DNA from: an uncultured Oscillospiraceae bacterium
Lineage (GTDB): Bacteria; Bacillota; Clostridia; Oscillospirales; Oscillospiraceae
DNA length: 12,638 nucleotides
Assembly (NCBI GenBank): GCA_934590505.1
Contig: CAKTPC010000056.1
Span: forward strand, 1-12,638
Direction of reading: 5' to 3'
Part shown: piece after piece, positions 6,788 through 12,638 of the stretch
How the letters are laid out: each line of letters begins with the position of its first letter
Numbering within the stretch: the first letter of the stretch is position 1
Position numbers and translations under genes: made by a program
Notes under the pieces: model-generated
What the model saw: only the letters and a program-made list of their open reading frames with translations
The model's database searches: none
Told to the model about the DNA's origin: nothing

Positions 6788-6961
6788 TTTTTTCGCCTCG
6801 CAAGGCGAAAAAATAAATCAAATACATTTTCGTCGGCGGCGTGTACGTCGGCGAAAATACTTCTCGCGTAGTGAGTGTCGAATTGTCCGCTGAAAGCGGA
6901 CAACCGAGGCACAGAACGGAGCGCAGCCCTTTTGTCAAAGGACCTTCGGTTCTTTGACAAA
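6788..6961. repeat. Cluster of four hairpins, probable intergenic repeat/MITE-like element
   Basis: Four palindromes follow one another: 6788-6798/6803-6813 (11 bp, core CGCCT..AGGCG with T6/A6 arms); 6827-6838/6846-6857 (12 pairs, two of them G-U as RNA); 6883-6891/6895-6903 (9 bp, TTGTCCGCT, loop GAA); and 6931-6944/6948-6961 (14 pairs, one G-U, loop TTC). The arms are T-rich at their 5' ends and A-rich at their 3' ends on both strands, so none has the U-tail of a terminator, and none is needed between divergent genes. The density suggests a dispersed repeat or non-autonomous element. A single window cannot show other copies, and flanking target-site duplications are not obvious. Confidence 0.55.
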
Positions 6962-6968
6962 TATACTC

Positions 6969-6997
6969 TTGTCTCCCCGGCTCTGTGAAGGTATAAT
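6969..6997 (+). promoter_or_regulatory. Promoter of the AAA+ ATPase gene
   Basis: TTGTCT (6969-6974), 17 nt, then a perfect TATAAT (6992-6997). The expected start is near 7004, about 31 nt before the ATG. AAGGAG at 7021-7026 gives a good ribosome binding site 8 nt before the start codon. The promoter begins 8 nt beyond the last hairpin of the repeat cluster. Confidence 0.62.
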
Positions 6998-7034
6998 AAC
7001 ACATATCAGAACGTGGATTTAAGGAGATTCTGTC

Positions 7035-8486
7035 ATGCCTACTACGTGGAACCGCTCACCCGAGGATTTTCATAAGATATATTCCGCCAATACCGACGCC
7101 TTCTACCGCGTCGGCGGCATCTCCATGGCAAAGGAGCTGGACGAGTTTATGACCCGCTGCGCCCTCGGGCTGTGGAGCCGCGGCGGCGGGATCACCCAGC
7201 GCCATGTCGACATGGCAAACCAGATATATTCACGCAATCAGCCGCAGCCGAAGTGGATGCTCTGGTCGCTGACAAGCTCCGTGTGCGAAAGCGAAGTCTT
7301 TCTCCCGCCGGTGTTCTATTGGAACCTCGCCGAGAGCGACGCCAAACGCGGCACCGAAGCCTCCCGCACCTTTATCCGCATGCTCACAAATATCCTGCTC
7401 TACCTCGCCGCCGTGGATGACGACGTCAGCTACGACGAGGCCGCCTACATAACCGAGTGCACCGACAAGCTCACCGCGATATGCGACACGAGCGGCGTGC
7501 GCAAGAGCCGCGAGGCGCTCAATCCCCTTGACTATGTCACAAGCTCCGAGCCGGGCTTTCAGGAAAAGCACCGCCTTCAGGAGCAGACCGCGGGCGGCGA
7601 AAAGCCCAAAGAGGGCAGCGCTGAAAAGCCCGAGGCCGAGGAAAAGAAGCCGGACTTTGACGAGCTCATGGCGCAGCTCGACTCCCTCGTCGGGCTTGAC
7701 GATGTGAAGAAGGACATCAAGAACCTCATGAACCTCGTCAAGGTACGCAGGCTGCGCAAGGAGAATGGGCTCCCCATTCCGCCGATGAGCCTGCACATGG
7801 TGTTCATGGGCAATCCCGGTACGGGCAAGACCACAGTCGCGCGCATCATAAGCGGGCTGTACGCCGCGATAGGCGTGCTTGAAAAGGGACAGCTTATCGA
7901 GGTCGACCGCTCCGGACTCGTCGCGGGCTACGTCGGGCAGACCGCACTCAAGACGCAGGAGGTCATCAAGTCCGCCCTCGGCGGCGTGCTGTTTATAGAT
8001 GAGGCCTACTCCCTCGCTTCCGGCGGTGAGAACGACTTCGGCCGCGAGGCGATAGAGACGATACTCAAGGCGATGGAGGATCACCGCGATGAGCTTATCG
8101 TCGTCGTCGCGGGTTATGATGGGCCTATGGAGAAGTTTATTAACTCCAATCCCGGTCTCCAATCGCGCTTCAATAAATATTTCTACTTCCCCGACTATAA
8201 CGGCGAGCAGCTCCTGTACATCTTCAAAGGTCAGTGCAAGAAGAACGGCTACACACTCACCGAAGAAGCCGAAGCCGAGGCAAAGGCAATGTTTGAGGAG
8301 CTGTACGAGAACCGCGGCGAGAACTTCGGCAACGGCCGCGATGTGCGCAACGTGTTTGAGGACACGGTCGTGCGCCAGTCGAACCGCGTCGCCGCGCTGG
8401 ACGCGCCGACGAAGGACGACCTCATGCAGTTCCTCCCTGAGGATCTCAAGGACGCGGACGAGGAAGAGTCCACGGAAGCCGACTGA
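7035..8486 (+). CDS. CbbX/SpoVK-type AAA+ ATPase with TerB-like N-terminal region
   Basis: Probable ring-forming remodelling ATPase, 483 aa, soluble. Residues 1-165 form a helical N-terminal region; NILLYLAAVDDDVSYDEAAY (119-138) resembles the acidic helix pair of TerB-like domains. A charged Gly/Lys/Glu/Pro linker (about 183-207) leads to the AAA+ module (about 208-480). That module shows VGLDDVKKDIKNL (219-231), Walker A GNPGTGKT (259-266), pore-loop-like AGYVGQT (297-303), Walker B VLFIDEA (318-324), a sensor-1 region VVVAGY (356-361), Arg finger in LQSRFN (R378) and sensor 2 GNGRDVRN (432-439). All catalytic residues are present. CbbX relatives reactivate Rubisco, but no Calvin-cycle gene is near, and SpoVK relatives occur in sporulation. 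Neither role can be assigned. The gene looks monocistronic, with its own promoter and a strong terminator. Confidence 0.95.
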   Translation: MPTTWNRSPEDFHKIYSANTDAFYRVGGISMAKELDEFMTRCALGLWSRGGGITQRHVDMANQIYSRNQPQPKWMLWSLTSSVCESEVFLPPVFYWNLAESDAKRGTEASRTFIRMLTNILLYLAAVDDDVSYDEAAYITECTDKLTAICDTSGVRKSREALNPLDYVTSSEPGFQEKHRLQEQTAGGEKPKEGSAEKPEAEEKKPDFDELMAQLDSLVGLDDVKKDIKNLMNLVKVRRLRKENGLPIPPMSLHMVFMGNPGTGKTTVARIISGLYAAIGVLEKGQLIEVDRSGLVAGYVGQTALKTQEVIKSALGGVLFIDEAYSLASGGENDFGREAIETILKAMEDHRDELIVVVAGYDGPMEKFINSNPGLQSRFNKYFYFPDYNGEQLLYIFKGQCKKNGYTLTEEAEAEAKAMFEELYENRGENFGNGRDVRNVFEDTVVRQSNRVAALDAPTKDDLMQFLPEDLKDADEEESTEAD

Positions 8487-8495
8487 AATTTGAAC

Positions 8496-8541
8496 AAAAA
8501 TTACCTGCCGCTCCGCGAAAACGGAGCGGCAGGTAATTTTT
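8496..8541. terminator. Long bidirectional terminator between convergent genes
   Basis: A perfect stem of up to 20 bp (8496-8515 with 8522-8541, core TTACCTGCCGCTCCG) has the 6-nt loop CGAAAA. On the plus strand it runs into T7; on the minus strand it ends in TTTTTGTTC. It sits 9 nt after the AAA+ stop and 5 nt after the peptidase stop, so it serves both genes. Confidence 0.92.
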
Positions 8542-8546
8542 TTCGT

Positions 8547-9251
8547 TTATCTTCTCCTGTCGCGGCTGCTGACCATGATGATAAGCCGCAGCAGCTGCAT
8601 GAGCGTCACGGCAAGCGCCGCGACATAGGTCATCGCCGCTGCGCGCAGCACCCGGCGCGCGCCCGTAAGCTCCTCGCCGTACAGAATTCCCATGCTCTCT
8701 ATCGTCTGCATCGCACGGCTGCTGGCGTTGAACTCCACCGGCAGCGTCACGAGCTGGAACACCGCGCACAGGGCGAAGCACACGACGCCTATATACGCCA
8801 GATATATGAAGTCCGGCGCGACGGAGCACAGCAGCAGTCCCGCAAGCACGAGCGGCCATGAGAGCTTCGAGCCGAAGTTCGTGACCGGGATGATGGCCGA
8901 GCGTATCTTTACCGGCACATAGTCCTGCGCGTACTGTATCGCATGGCCGACCTCGTGGCACGCAACGCCGATAGCCGCAGTCGACGTGCCGCTGTACACG
9001 TCAGCCGACAGGCGGATCATGTTCGCCTTTGGGTCGTAATGGTCAGTAAGCTCGCCGTCTATCTGCTGTATGGCGACGTTCTGAAGCCCGTTCGCATCCA
9101 GCACGCGGCGCGCGGCCTGCGCACCGGTCATGCCGCGTGAGTTCTGCTGGCGTGAATATCTATTATAGGTAGATTTCACATTCGCGCTTGCCCACATTGT
9201 GAAGAGCACTGCGGGCAGTACAAGGATTATATATGTCCAGTCGATATACAT
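8547..9251 (-). CDS. Membrane zinc metallopeptidase, COG2738 / Zn_peptidase_2
   Basis: Membrane-bound putative neutral zinc protease of 234 aa, the usual length for this family. The N-terminal membrane segment is at about 6-22. The zinc site HEVGH (99-103) supplies two His ligands and the catalytic Glu; PVEFNASSRA (171-180) supplies the probable third ligand Glu173. Two further hydrophobic stretches at about 133-170 and one at 203-226 anchor the chain, so the active site faces the membrane surface. NMIRLSADVYSGTSTAAIGV (77-96) before the zinc helix is typical of the family. The start ATG at 9251 has AGGAGG 6 nt upstream. It stands alone, between the shared terminator and a divergent export operon. 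The natural substrate of the family is unknown to me; a role in envelope protein turnover is only a guess. Confidence 0.95.
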   Translation of the reverse strand: MYIDWTYIILVLPAVLFTMWASANVKSTYNRYSRQQNSRGMTGAQAARRVLDANGLQNVAIQQIDGELTDHYDPKANMIRLSADVYSGTSTAAIGVACHEVGHAIQYAQDYVPVKIRSAIIPVTNFGSKLSWPLVLAGLLLCSVAPDFIYLAYIGVVCFALCAVFQLVTLPVEFNASSRAMQTIESMGILYGEELTGARRVLRAAAMTYVAALAVTLMQLLRLIIMVSSRDRRR

Positions 9252-9307
9252 TGTTTTCCTCCTGATACGGAACAGTCCGCTATAAAAGCTTTTTCGTTTT
9301 TGGAAAT

Positions 9308-9336
9308 ATTATACCCTCTTCCCCTTCTCCGCGCAA
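9308..9336 (-). promoter_or_regulatory. Putative promoter of the zinc peptidase gene
   Basis: On the minus strand a perfect TATAAT (9308-9313) has TTGCGC (9331-9336) 17 nt upstream; the -35 matches at only three positions. The start would be near 9301, about 50 nt before the ATG. Confidence 0.5.
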
Positions 9337-9470
9337 GCGGCACGGCGCACCGTCTGCCGCATTTTACGCTTCCGTCCTGTAATATTAAGGAAATGTTCAC
9401 AGTTCCAGCTCGCCGCCTTTAGCTCCGCTTTAGCTTGGATAATTAGAGTATGCTTATCACAATTCCATGC
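9337..9470. other. Divergent intergenic stretch without a gene
   Basis: I see no gene here. It must hold the promoter of the export operon, but the candidates are weak: GATAAT at 9438-9443 lacks a -35, and TTGGAT (9435-9440) with CACAAT (9458-9463) is poor. An AT-rich patch ATTAAGGAAATGTTCACAG (9384-9402) could be an activator site, which would fit a weak regulated promoter. Confidence 0.3.
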
Positions 9471-9480
9471 AGGAAAGAGG
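9471..9480 (+). promoter_or_regulatory. Ribosome binding site choosing the ATG at 9488
   Basis: AGGAAAGAGG ends 7 nt before the ATG at 9488. The earlier in-frame ATG at 9467 has no such site upstream and would place this sequence inside the gene, so 9488 is the likely start. Confidence 0.65.
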
Positions 9481-9487
9481 TACCATT

Positions 9488-11119
9488 ATGAAGCAGGATC
9501 GGCGAAGCACGAAGCTCAGCTCGGCACAGAAGAAAAAGCTCATCATAATCATCGCGGCTGCCGCGGTTCTGATAACCGCGGCGGTAGTCATTCTGAGAAA
9601 AAGCGTCTCGGATAAGTACGGCAGGAAGGACGACACGGAGATACTCTCCGCCGAGGTCACACGCGGCAGCATCAGCACATCCGTCTCAGGCTCCGGTCAA
9701 CTCAGCGATGATGATGTTGAAACGCTCGATATCCCCGACGGCGTGGAGCTTGAGGAGATAAAGGCCGTGCGCGGCAGCAAGGTCGAGGAGGGCGATCTTC
9801 TCGCGACCGTCGATCTGAACGCCGTCATGCTCGCCATGTCCACGGTGAGCGACGAGCTTGACTCGCTCGACGACGAGATAAACAGCGCCGTCAGCGATTC
9901 CGTCAGCGGCTATATAAGCTCCTCCGTTTCCGGCAGGGTGAAGAAAATATACGCCGCGGCGGGAGACAGCGTCGACGAGGTCATGTACGAGCACGGCGCG
10001 CTGATGCTCGTCTCGCTCGACGGGTACATGGCTGTCGATATCGATACCGCCGCACTCTCCGCCGGGGACAGCGTGACCGTCACCGGTTCCGACGGGACGG
10101 AATACACCGGCAGCGTCGGCGCTGTCCTCGACGGCACGGCTAGCGTGCTCATCACCGACAACGGCCCTGCCTACGGCGATACCGTCAGCGTTAAAAGCTC
10201 GGACGGTACTGTCCTCGGCAGCGGTGAGCTGTATATCCATGACGAGCTTAAAATAGTCGGCTACGCAGGGACAGTCTCCTATCTCAACGTCAGCGAAGGC
10301 AGCAGCATATATTCCGGTGCCACGCTCATGAGCCTTACGGACACGGACTACACCGCAAACTACGAAACTCTCCTCTCCGAGCGCCGTGACAAGGAAGCCG
10401 TGCTCAGCCGGCTTATAAAGATATACAAGGAAGGCGCGCTCTATTCCGCCATAAGCGGAACAATCAAGGAAATAAACGCCGATGATGACGAGAGCCGCAC
10501 CAAGGACAGCAGCACCGAGGGGCAGTATTTCAGCATAAGCCCGGATAAGACCATGTCCATCCCGGTCAGCGTCGACGAGAGCGAAATTCTCTCCGTCTCA
10601 GTCGGGCAGAGCGCCATAGTCACGATCGACTCCATAAACGGCGAGAGCTTCAGCGGCACCGTCACCGAGATCGACCGTGCCGGCACCAGCTCCAGCGGCG
10701 TCACGACCTACACCGCAACCATCAGCATCGACAAGACCGACGCCATGCTCGCCGGTATGTCCGCCTCTGCAACGATAGTCATAGACGGCGTGGACGACGC
10801 ACTCCTTATCCCGGTCGACGCGCTCAATAAGACCAGCAGCAGCTACTACGTCTACACCAGCTACGATGAAAGCAGCGGCGAGTTCGGCGGCATGGTCGAG
10901 GTCACGGTCGGCATATCCAACGCAAACTATGTGGAGATCACCGGCGGCCTTAATGAGGGCGACACGGTGTATTATAAGGAGCAGCAGACGACCTCCGGCT
11001 TCATGCCAGGCGGCATGGACTTCGGCGGCGGTATGCCCAGCGGCGACTTCAGCGGCGGAGCTCCCGGCGGCGGCAATATGCCGAGCGGCGGCCCCGGCGG
11101 TGCCCCGGGCAGGAACTGA
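9488..11119 (+). CDS. MacA/YknX-like membrane fusion (adaptor) protein of an export system
   Basis: Extracellular adaptor that partners with the MacB-like ATPase and permease encoded next, 543 aa. A Lys/Arg-rich N-terminus is followed by one membrane anchor (18-37). Lipoyl/barrel-sandwich-like segments recur: SVSGSGQL...KVEEGDLLATVD (65-109), YISSSVSGRVKKIYAAAGDSV (142-162), IVGYAGTVSYLNVSEGSSIY (256-275) and YSAISGTIKEI (319-329). They are separated by short helical pieces (112-135, 291-316) and a Ser/Asp/Thr-rich beta region (180-250). ALLIPVDAL (438-446) and GLNEGDTVYY (487-496) are typical of the C-terminal beta-barrel/membrane-proximal part. The tail (504-543) is rich in Gly, Pro, Met and Ser, as often seen in clostridial homologues. 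Long hairpin helices of the Gram-negative type are missing, fitting a Gram-positive host with no outer-membrane channel. The ATPase gene follows after 15 nt. Cargo unknown; antimicrobial peptide or drug export is possible. Confidence 0.93.
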   Translation: MKQDRRSTKLSSAQKKKLIIIIAAAAVLITAAVVILRKSVSDKYGRKDDTEILSAEVTRGSISTSVSGSGQLSDDDVETLDIPDGVELEEIKAVRGSKVEEGDLLATVDLNAVMLAMSTVSDELDSLDDEINSAVSDSVSGYISSSVSGRVKKIYAAAGDSVDEVMYEHGALMLVSLDGYMAVDIDTAALSAGDSVTVTGSDGTEYTGSVGAVLDGTASVLITDNGPAYGDTVSVKSSDGTVLGSGELYIHDELKIVGYAGTVSYLNVSEGSSIYSGATLMSLTDTDYTANYETLLSERRDKEAVLSRLIKIYKEGALYSAISGTIKEINADDDESRTKDSSTEGQYFSISPDKTMSIPVSVDESEILSVSVGQSAIVTIDSINGESFSGTVTEIDRAGTSSSGVTTYTATISIDKTDAMLAGMSASATIVIDGVDDALLIPVDALNKTSSSYYVYTSYDESSGEFGGMVEVTVGISNANYVEITGGLNEGDTVYYKEQQTTSGFMPGGMDFGGGMPSGDFSGGAPGGGNMPSGGPGGAPGRN

Positions 11120-11134
11120 TAAGGCGGTGGTCAC

Positions 11135-11806
11135 ATGATTCGCATAAAGGATCTCTCCAAGTGCTACCGGATAGGCGACGAGGAGGTACACGCGCTCGAC
11201 CACGCGAGCCTGCACGTCGCGCCGGGTGAATTTGTCGGCATCATCGGCCCGTCAGGTTCCGGCAAGTCGACGCTCATGAACATCATCGGCTGCCTCGACG
11301 TCGCCGATTCAGGTGAATACCTGCTTGACGGCATCCCCATAGAAAACTACTCAGAAAACGATCTTGCGCATATCCGCAACCGCAAGATAGGCTTCGTGTT
11401 CCAGAGCTTCAACCTTATTCCGAAGCTCACTGCGGAGGAGAATGTCGAGCTGCCGCTCATCTATCAGGGCATAAAAAAGGATGAGCGCACGGAGCGCGTC
11501 GCGGCGGCGCTTGAGCGCGTGAAGCTCGGCAAGCGCGCGAACCACTTCCCTACCGAGCTCTCGGGCGGACAGCAGCAGCGCGTCGCGATAGCGCGGGCGA
11601 TAGTCACCCGGCCATCCTTGATTCTCGCCGATGAGCCGACCGGAAACCTCGATTCAAAAACCACCGTCGAGATCATGGATATCTTTCACGAGCTGCATGA
11701 TCAGGGCAACACGATCGTCCTCATCACGCATGACGACTCTGTTGCCGCGCAGGCCGGGCGGCGCGTGCGGATCCTCGACGGACATCTCACAGAGGAGGGC
11801 ACATGA
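11135..11806 (+). CDS. ABC exporter ATPase, MacB/LolD/YknY-type
   Basis: Cytoplasmic ATPase subunit, 223 aa, the standard length for stand-alone subunits of this class. Motifs are complete: Walker A GPSGSGKS (38-45), Q-loop Gln90 in VFQSFNLIPKLTA, signature LSGGQ (142-146), Walker B LILADEP (162-168) followed by TGNLDS, and switch His199. The class-typical IGCLD follows Walker A. It drives a mechanotransmission-type (type VII) exporter with the FtsX-like permease encoded next. GGTGG lies 4 nt before the ATG, a rather close spacing. It is the middle gene of an adaptor-ATPase-permease operon, and its stop overlaps the permease start. Specificity cannot be read from this subunit. Confidence 0.97.
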   Translation: MIRIKDLSKCYRIGDEEVHALDHASLHVAPGEFVGIIGPSGSGKSTLMNIIGCLDVADSGEYLLDGIPIENYSENDLAHIRNRKIGFVFQSFNLIPKLTAEENVELPLIYQGIKKDERTERVAAALERVKLGKRANHFPTELSGGQQQRVAIARAIVTRPSLILADEPTGNLDSKTTVEIMDIFHELHDQGNTIVLITHDDSVAAQAGRRVRILDGHLTEEGT

Positions 11807-12638
11807 TGGACACTTTGAAGCAATCCCTGCGCATGGCTGTCAAATCCATTAGCAGCAACAAGCTGCGCGCATTTCTGACGATGCTAGGCATCATCATCGG
11901 CGTCATGGCGCTGGTCATCCTCGTCAGCCTTGTGAACGGCGCGACCAGCACTGTGACCGACACGATCTCCAGCCTCGGTACGAATCTGCTGACCGTCACC
12001 GTGAGCGACGACAAGGGGCAGCCGATCAGTCTGAGCGACCTTGCAGAGTTTTCCGAGACGGACGGCATCGGTCAGACTGCCGCTTGGCAGTCTGAAAGCG
12101 CCGTCGGCAAATATGGCTCGAACGCCGAGACGGTGCAGCTCTACGGCACGACATCTGCATATTACAACATCCAGGGGCTTAGCATGCTGCTCGGCAGATA
12201 TATAAAAAGCGCAGACGTGGAGAACGCCTCCAATATCTGCGTCATAAACGAAAACGCCGCGCAGGAGCTTATCGGCTACAGTGACTGCATCGGCGAGGAG
12301 ATTTCGCTGAACGGCATCAAATTCAAAGTAGTCGGCGTACTCGAGGACAATGACGATTCCCTCACCGCAGTGTTTTCGAGCAATTCCCTTGCGGTGTATA
12401 TCCCCTACACCTCGCTCGTGCGCCTTAGCAGCAGCGTTTCCTCGAAGATCACGTCCTTCTATGTGAGCGCAGAGACTGACGGCACGACCGCCGAGGCGGA
12501 GAGCGCAATGTACTCCATCCTCTATGAGCGCTTCGCGCAGGATGAGGACGCTTTTGAAATTGACACTCAGGACGCCCTTGAGGACACGATGAGCAGCGTC
12601 ACCTCCATCCTTGCTATTCTTCTCGGCGGCATTGCGGG
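11806..12638 (+). CDS. MacB/FtsX-type ABC exporter permease (3' part missing)
   Basis: Membrane subunit of the exporter. The 277 complete codons visible include the N-terminal motif SNKLRAFLTMLGIIIGVMAL (17-36) with TM1 at about 22-44, then a MacB-type extracellular domain (about 45-260). Within it, SLGTNLLTVTV (57-67) and CIGEEISLNGIKFKVVGVLED (164-184) are typical. The second membrane helix begins at about 265, where the window ends, so the three C-terminal FtsX helices lie outside. Two in-frame starts are possible: ATG at 11803 and at 11806. AGGAGG at 11793-11798 is 4 nt from the first and 7 nt from the second, so I favour 11806; either way the start overlaps the ATPase stop (ATGATG), a sign of coupled translation. 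It forms the exporter with the ATPase and adaptor. Confidence 0.93.
   Translation, partial: MDTLKQSLRMAVKSISSNKLRAFLTMLGIIIGVMALVILVSLVNGATSTVTDTISSLGTNLLTVTVSDDKGQPISLSDLAEFSETDGIGQTAAWQSESAVGKYGSNAETVQLYGTTSAYYNIQGLSMLLGRYIKSADVENASNICVINENAAQELIGYSDCIGEEISLNGIKFKVVGVLEDNDDSLTAVFSSNSLAVYIPYTSLVRLSSSVSSKITSFYVSAETDGTTAEAESAMYSILYERFAQDEDAFEIDTQDALEDTMSSVTSILAILLGGIA

Noticed and set aside
6788..6813. Possible terminator with T6/A6 arms
   Set aside because: On either strand the stem's 3' arm ends in A, not in a U-tract, and the flanking genes diverge.
5661..6893. 410-codon open frame on the plus strand opposite the receptor gene
   Set aside because: It mirrors the receptor gene and then runs through the promoter and hairpin cluster; it has no domain or ribosome binding site.
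6738..7004. 88-codon minus-strand frame across the hairpin cluster
   Set aside because: It is made of palindromic DNA, has no ribosome binding site I can see and no recognisable domain; more likely part of a repeat than a gene.
8446..8961. 171-codon minus-strand frame overlapping the zinc peptidase gene
   Set aside because: It is a shifted-frame shadow of the HEVGH peptidase and crosses the shared terminator.
7035..9251. AAA+ ATPase and zinc peptidase as one proteolytic system
   Set aside because: They are convergent with a two-way terminator between them and share no promoter; adjacency alone does not support a complex.
1..12638. CRISPR array, tRNA, rRNA, transposase or phage genes
   Set aside because: No regularly spaced direct repeats, RNA-gene signatures or transposase/integrase frames were seen on either strand.

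Overview
The window reads as a high-GC member of the Clostridia, most like Oscillospiraceae/Ruminococcaceae-type gut Firmicutes. This rests on lipobox-bearing solute-binding proteins without an outer-membrane partner, a YesM/LytS-type histidine kinase, strong AGGAGG ribosome binding sites, AT-rich promoters in a GC-rich background and palindrome-rich intergenic DNA. No taxonomic marker gene is present, so the placement is inference.

Left part (1-6680, all minus strand). Two adjacent transcription units carry related transport and sensing functions. The upstream unit (read right to left from a promoter near 6680) encodes a COG1840-type solute-binding lipoprotein (5394-6527), a two-domain fused permease (3588-5300) and an ABC ATPase (2508-3584). 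It is closed by an intrinsic terminator at 2446-2484, and a second hairpin between the binding protein and the permease probably sets their expression ratio. The next unit starts almost on top of that terminator. It encodes a second, divergent binding-protein-like lipoprotein (1385-2383) that overlaps by 4 nt a membrane sensor kinase (1-1388, cut by the window edge before its ATP-binding domain). The arrangement resembles PgtC/PgtB and HptA/HptS extracellular phospho-compound sensing next to an AfuABC-like importer. The likely reading is a sensor lipoprotein plus kinase that controls uptake of a sugar phosphate or other organophosphate. The response regulator would lie left of the window.

Middle (6528-7034). 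This 507-nt divergent intergenic region has no convincing gene. It holds a near-consensus minus-strand promoter, a leader of about 118 nt with two GTAC-centred dyads and a hairpin, iterated TCAG motifs, a cluster of four strong hairpins (6788-6961) that looks like a repeat/MITE-type element, and a plus-strand promoter.

Right part (7035-12638). A single-gene unit encodes a CbbX/SpoVK-type AAA+ ATPase with a TerB-like N-terminal region (7035-8486). It converges on a membrane zinc metallopeptidase (8547-9251, minus), with one long two-way terminator between them. Divergent from the peptidase is a MacAB-like export operon: a membrane-fusion/adaptor protein with several lipoyl-like segments and a Gly/Pro/Met-rich tail (9488-11119), an ATPase (11135-11806) and a MacB/FtsX-type permease (11806 onward, cut by the right edge).
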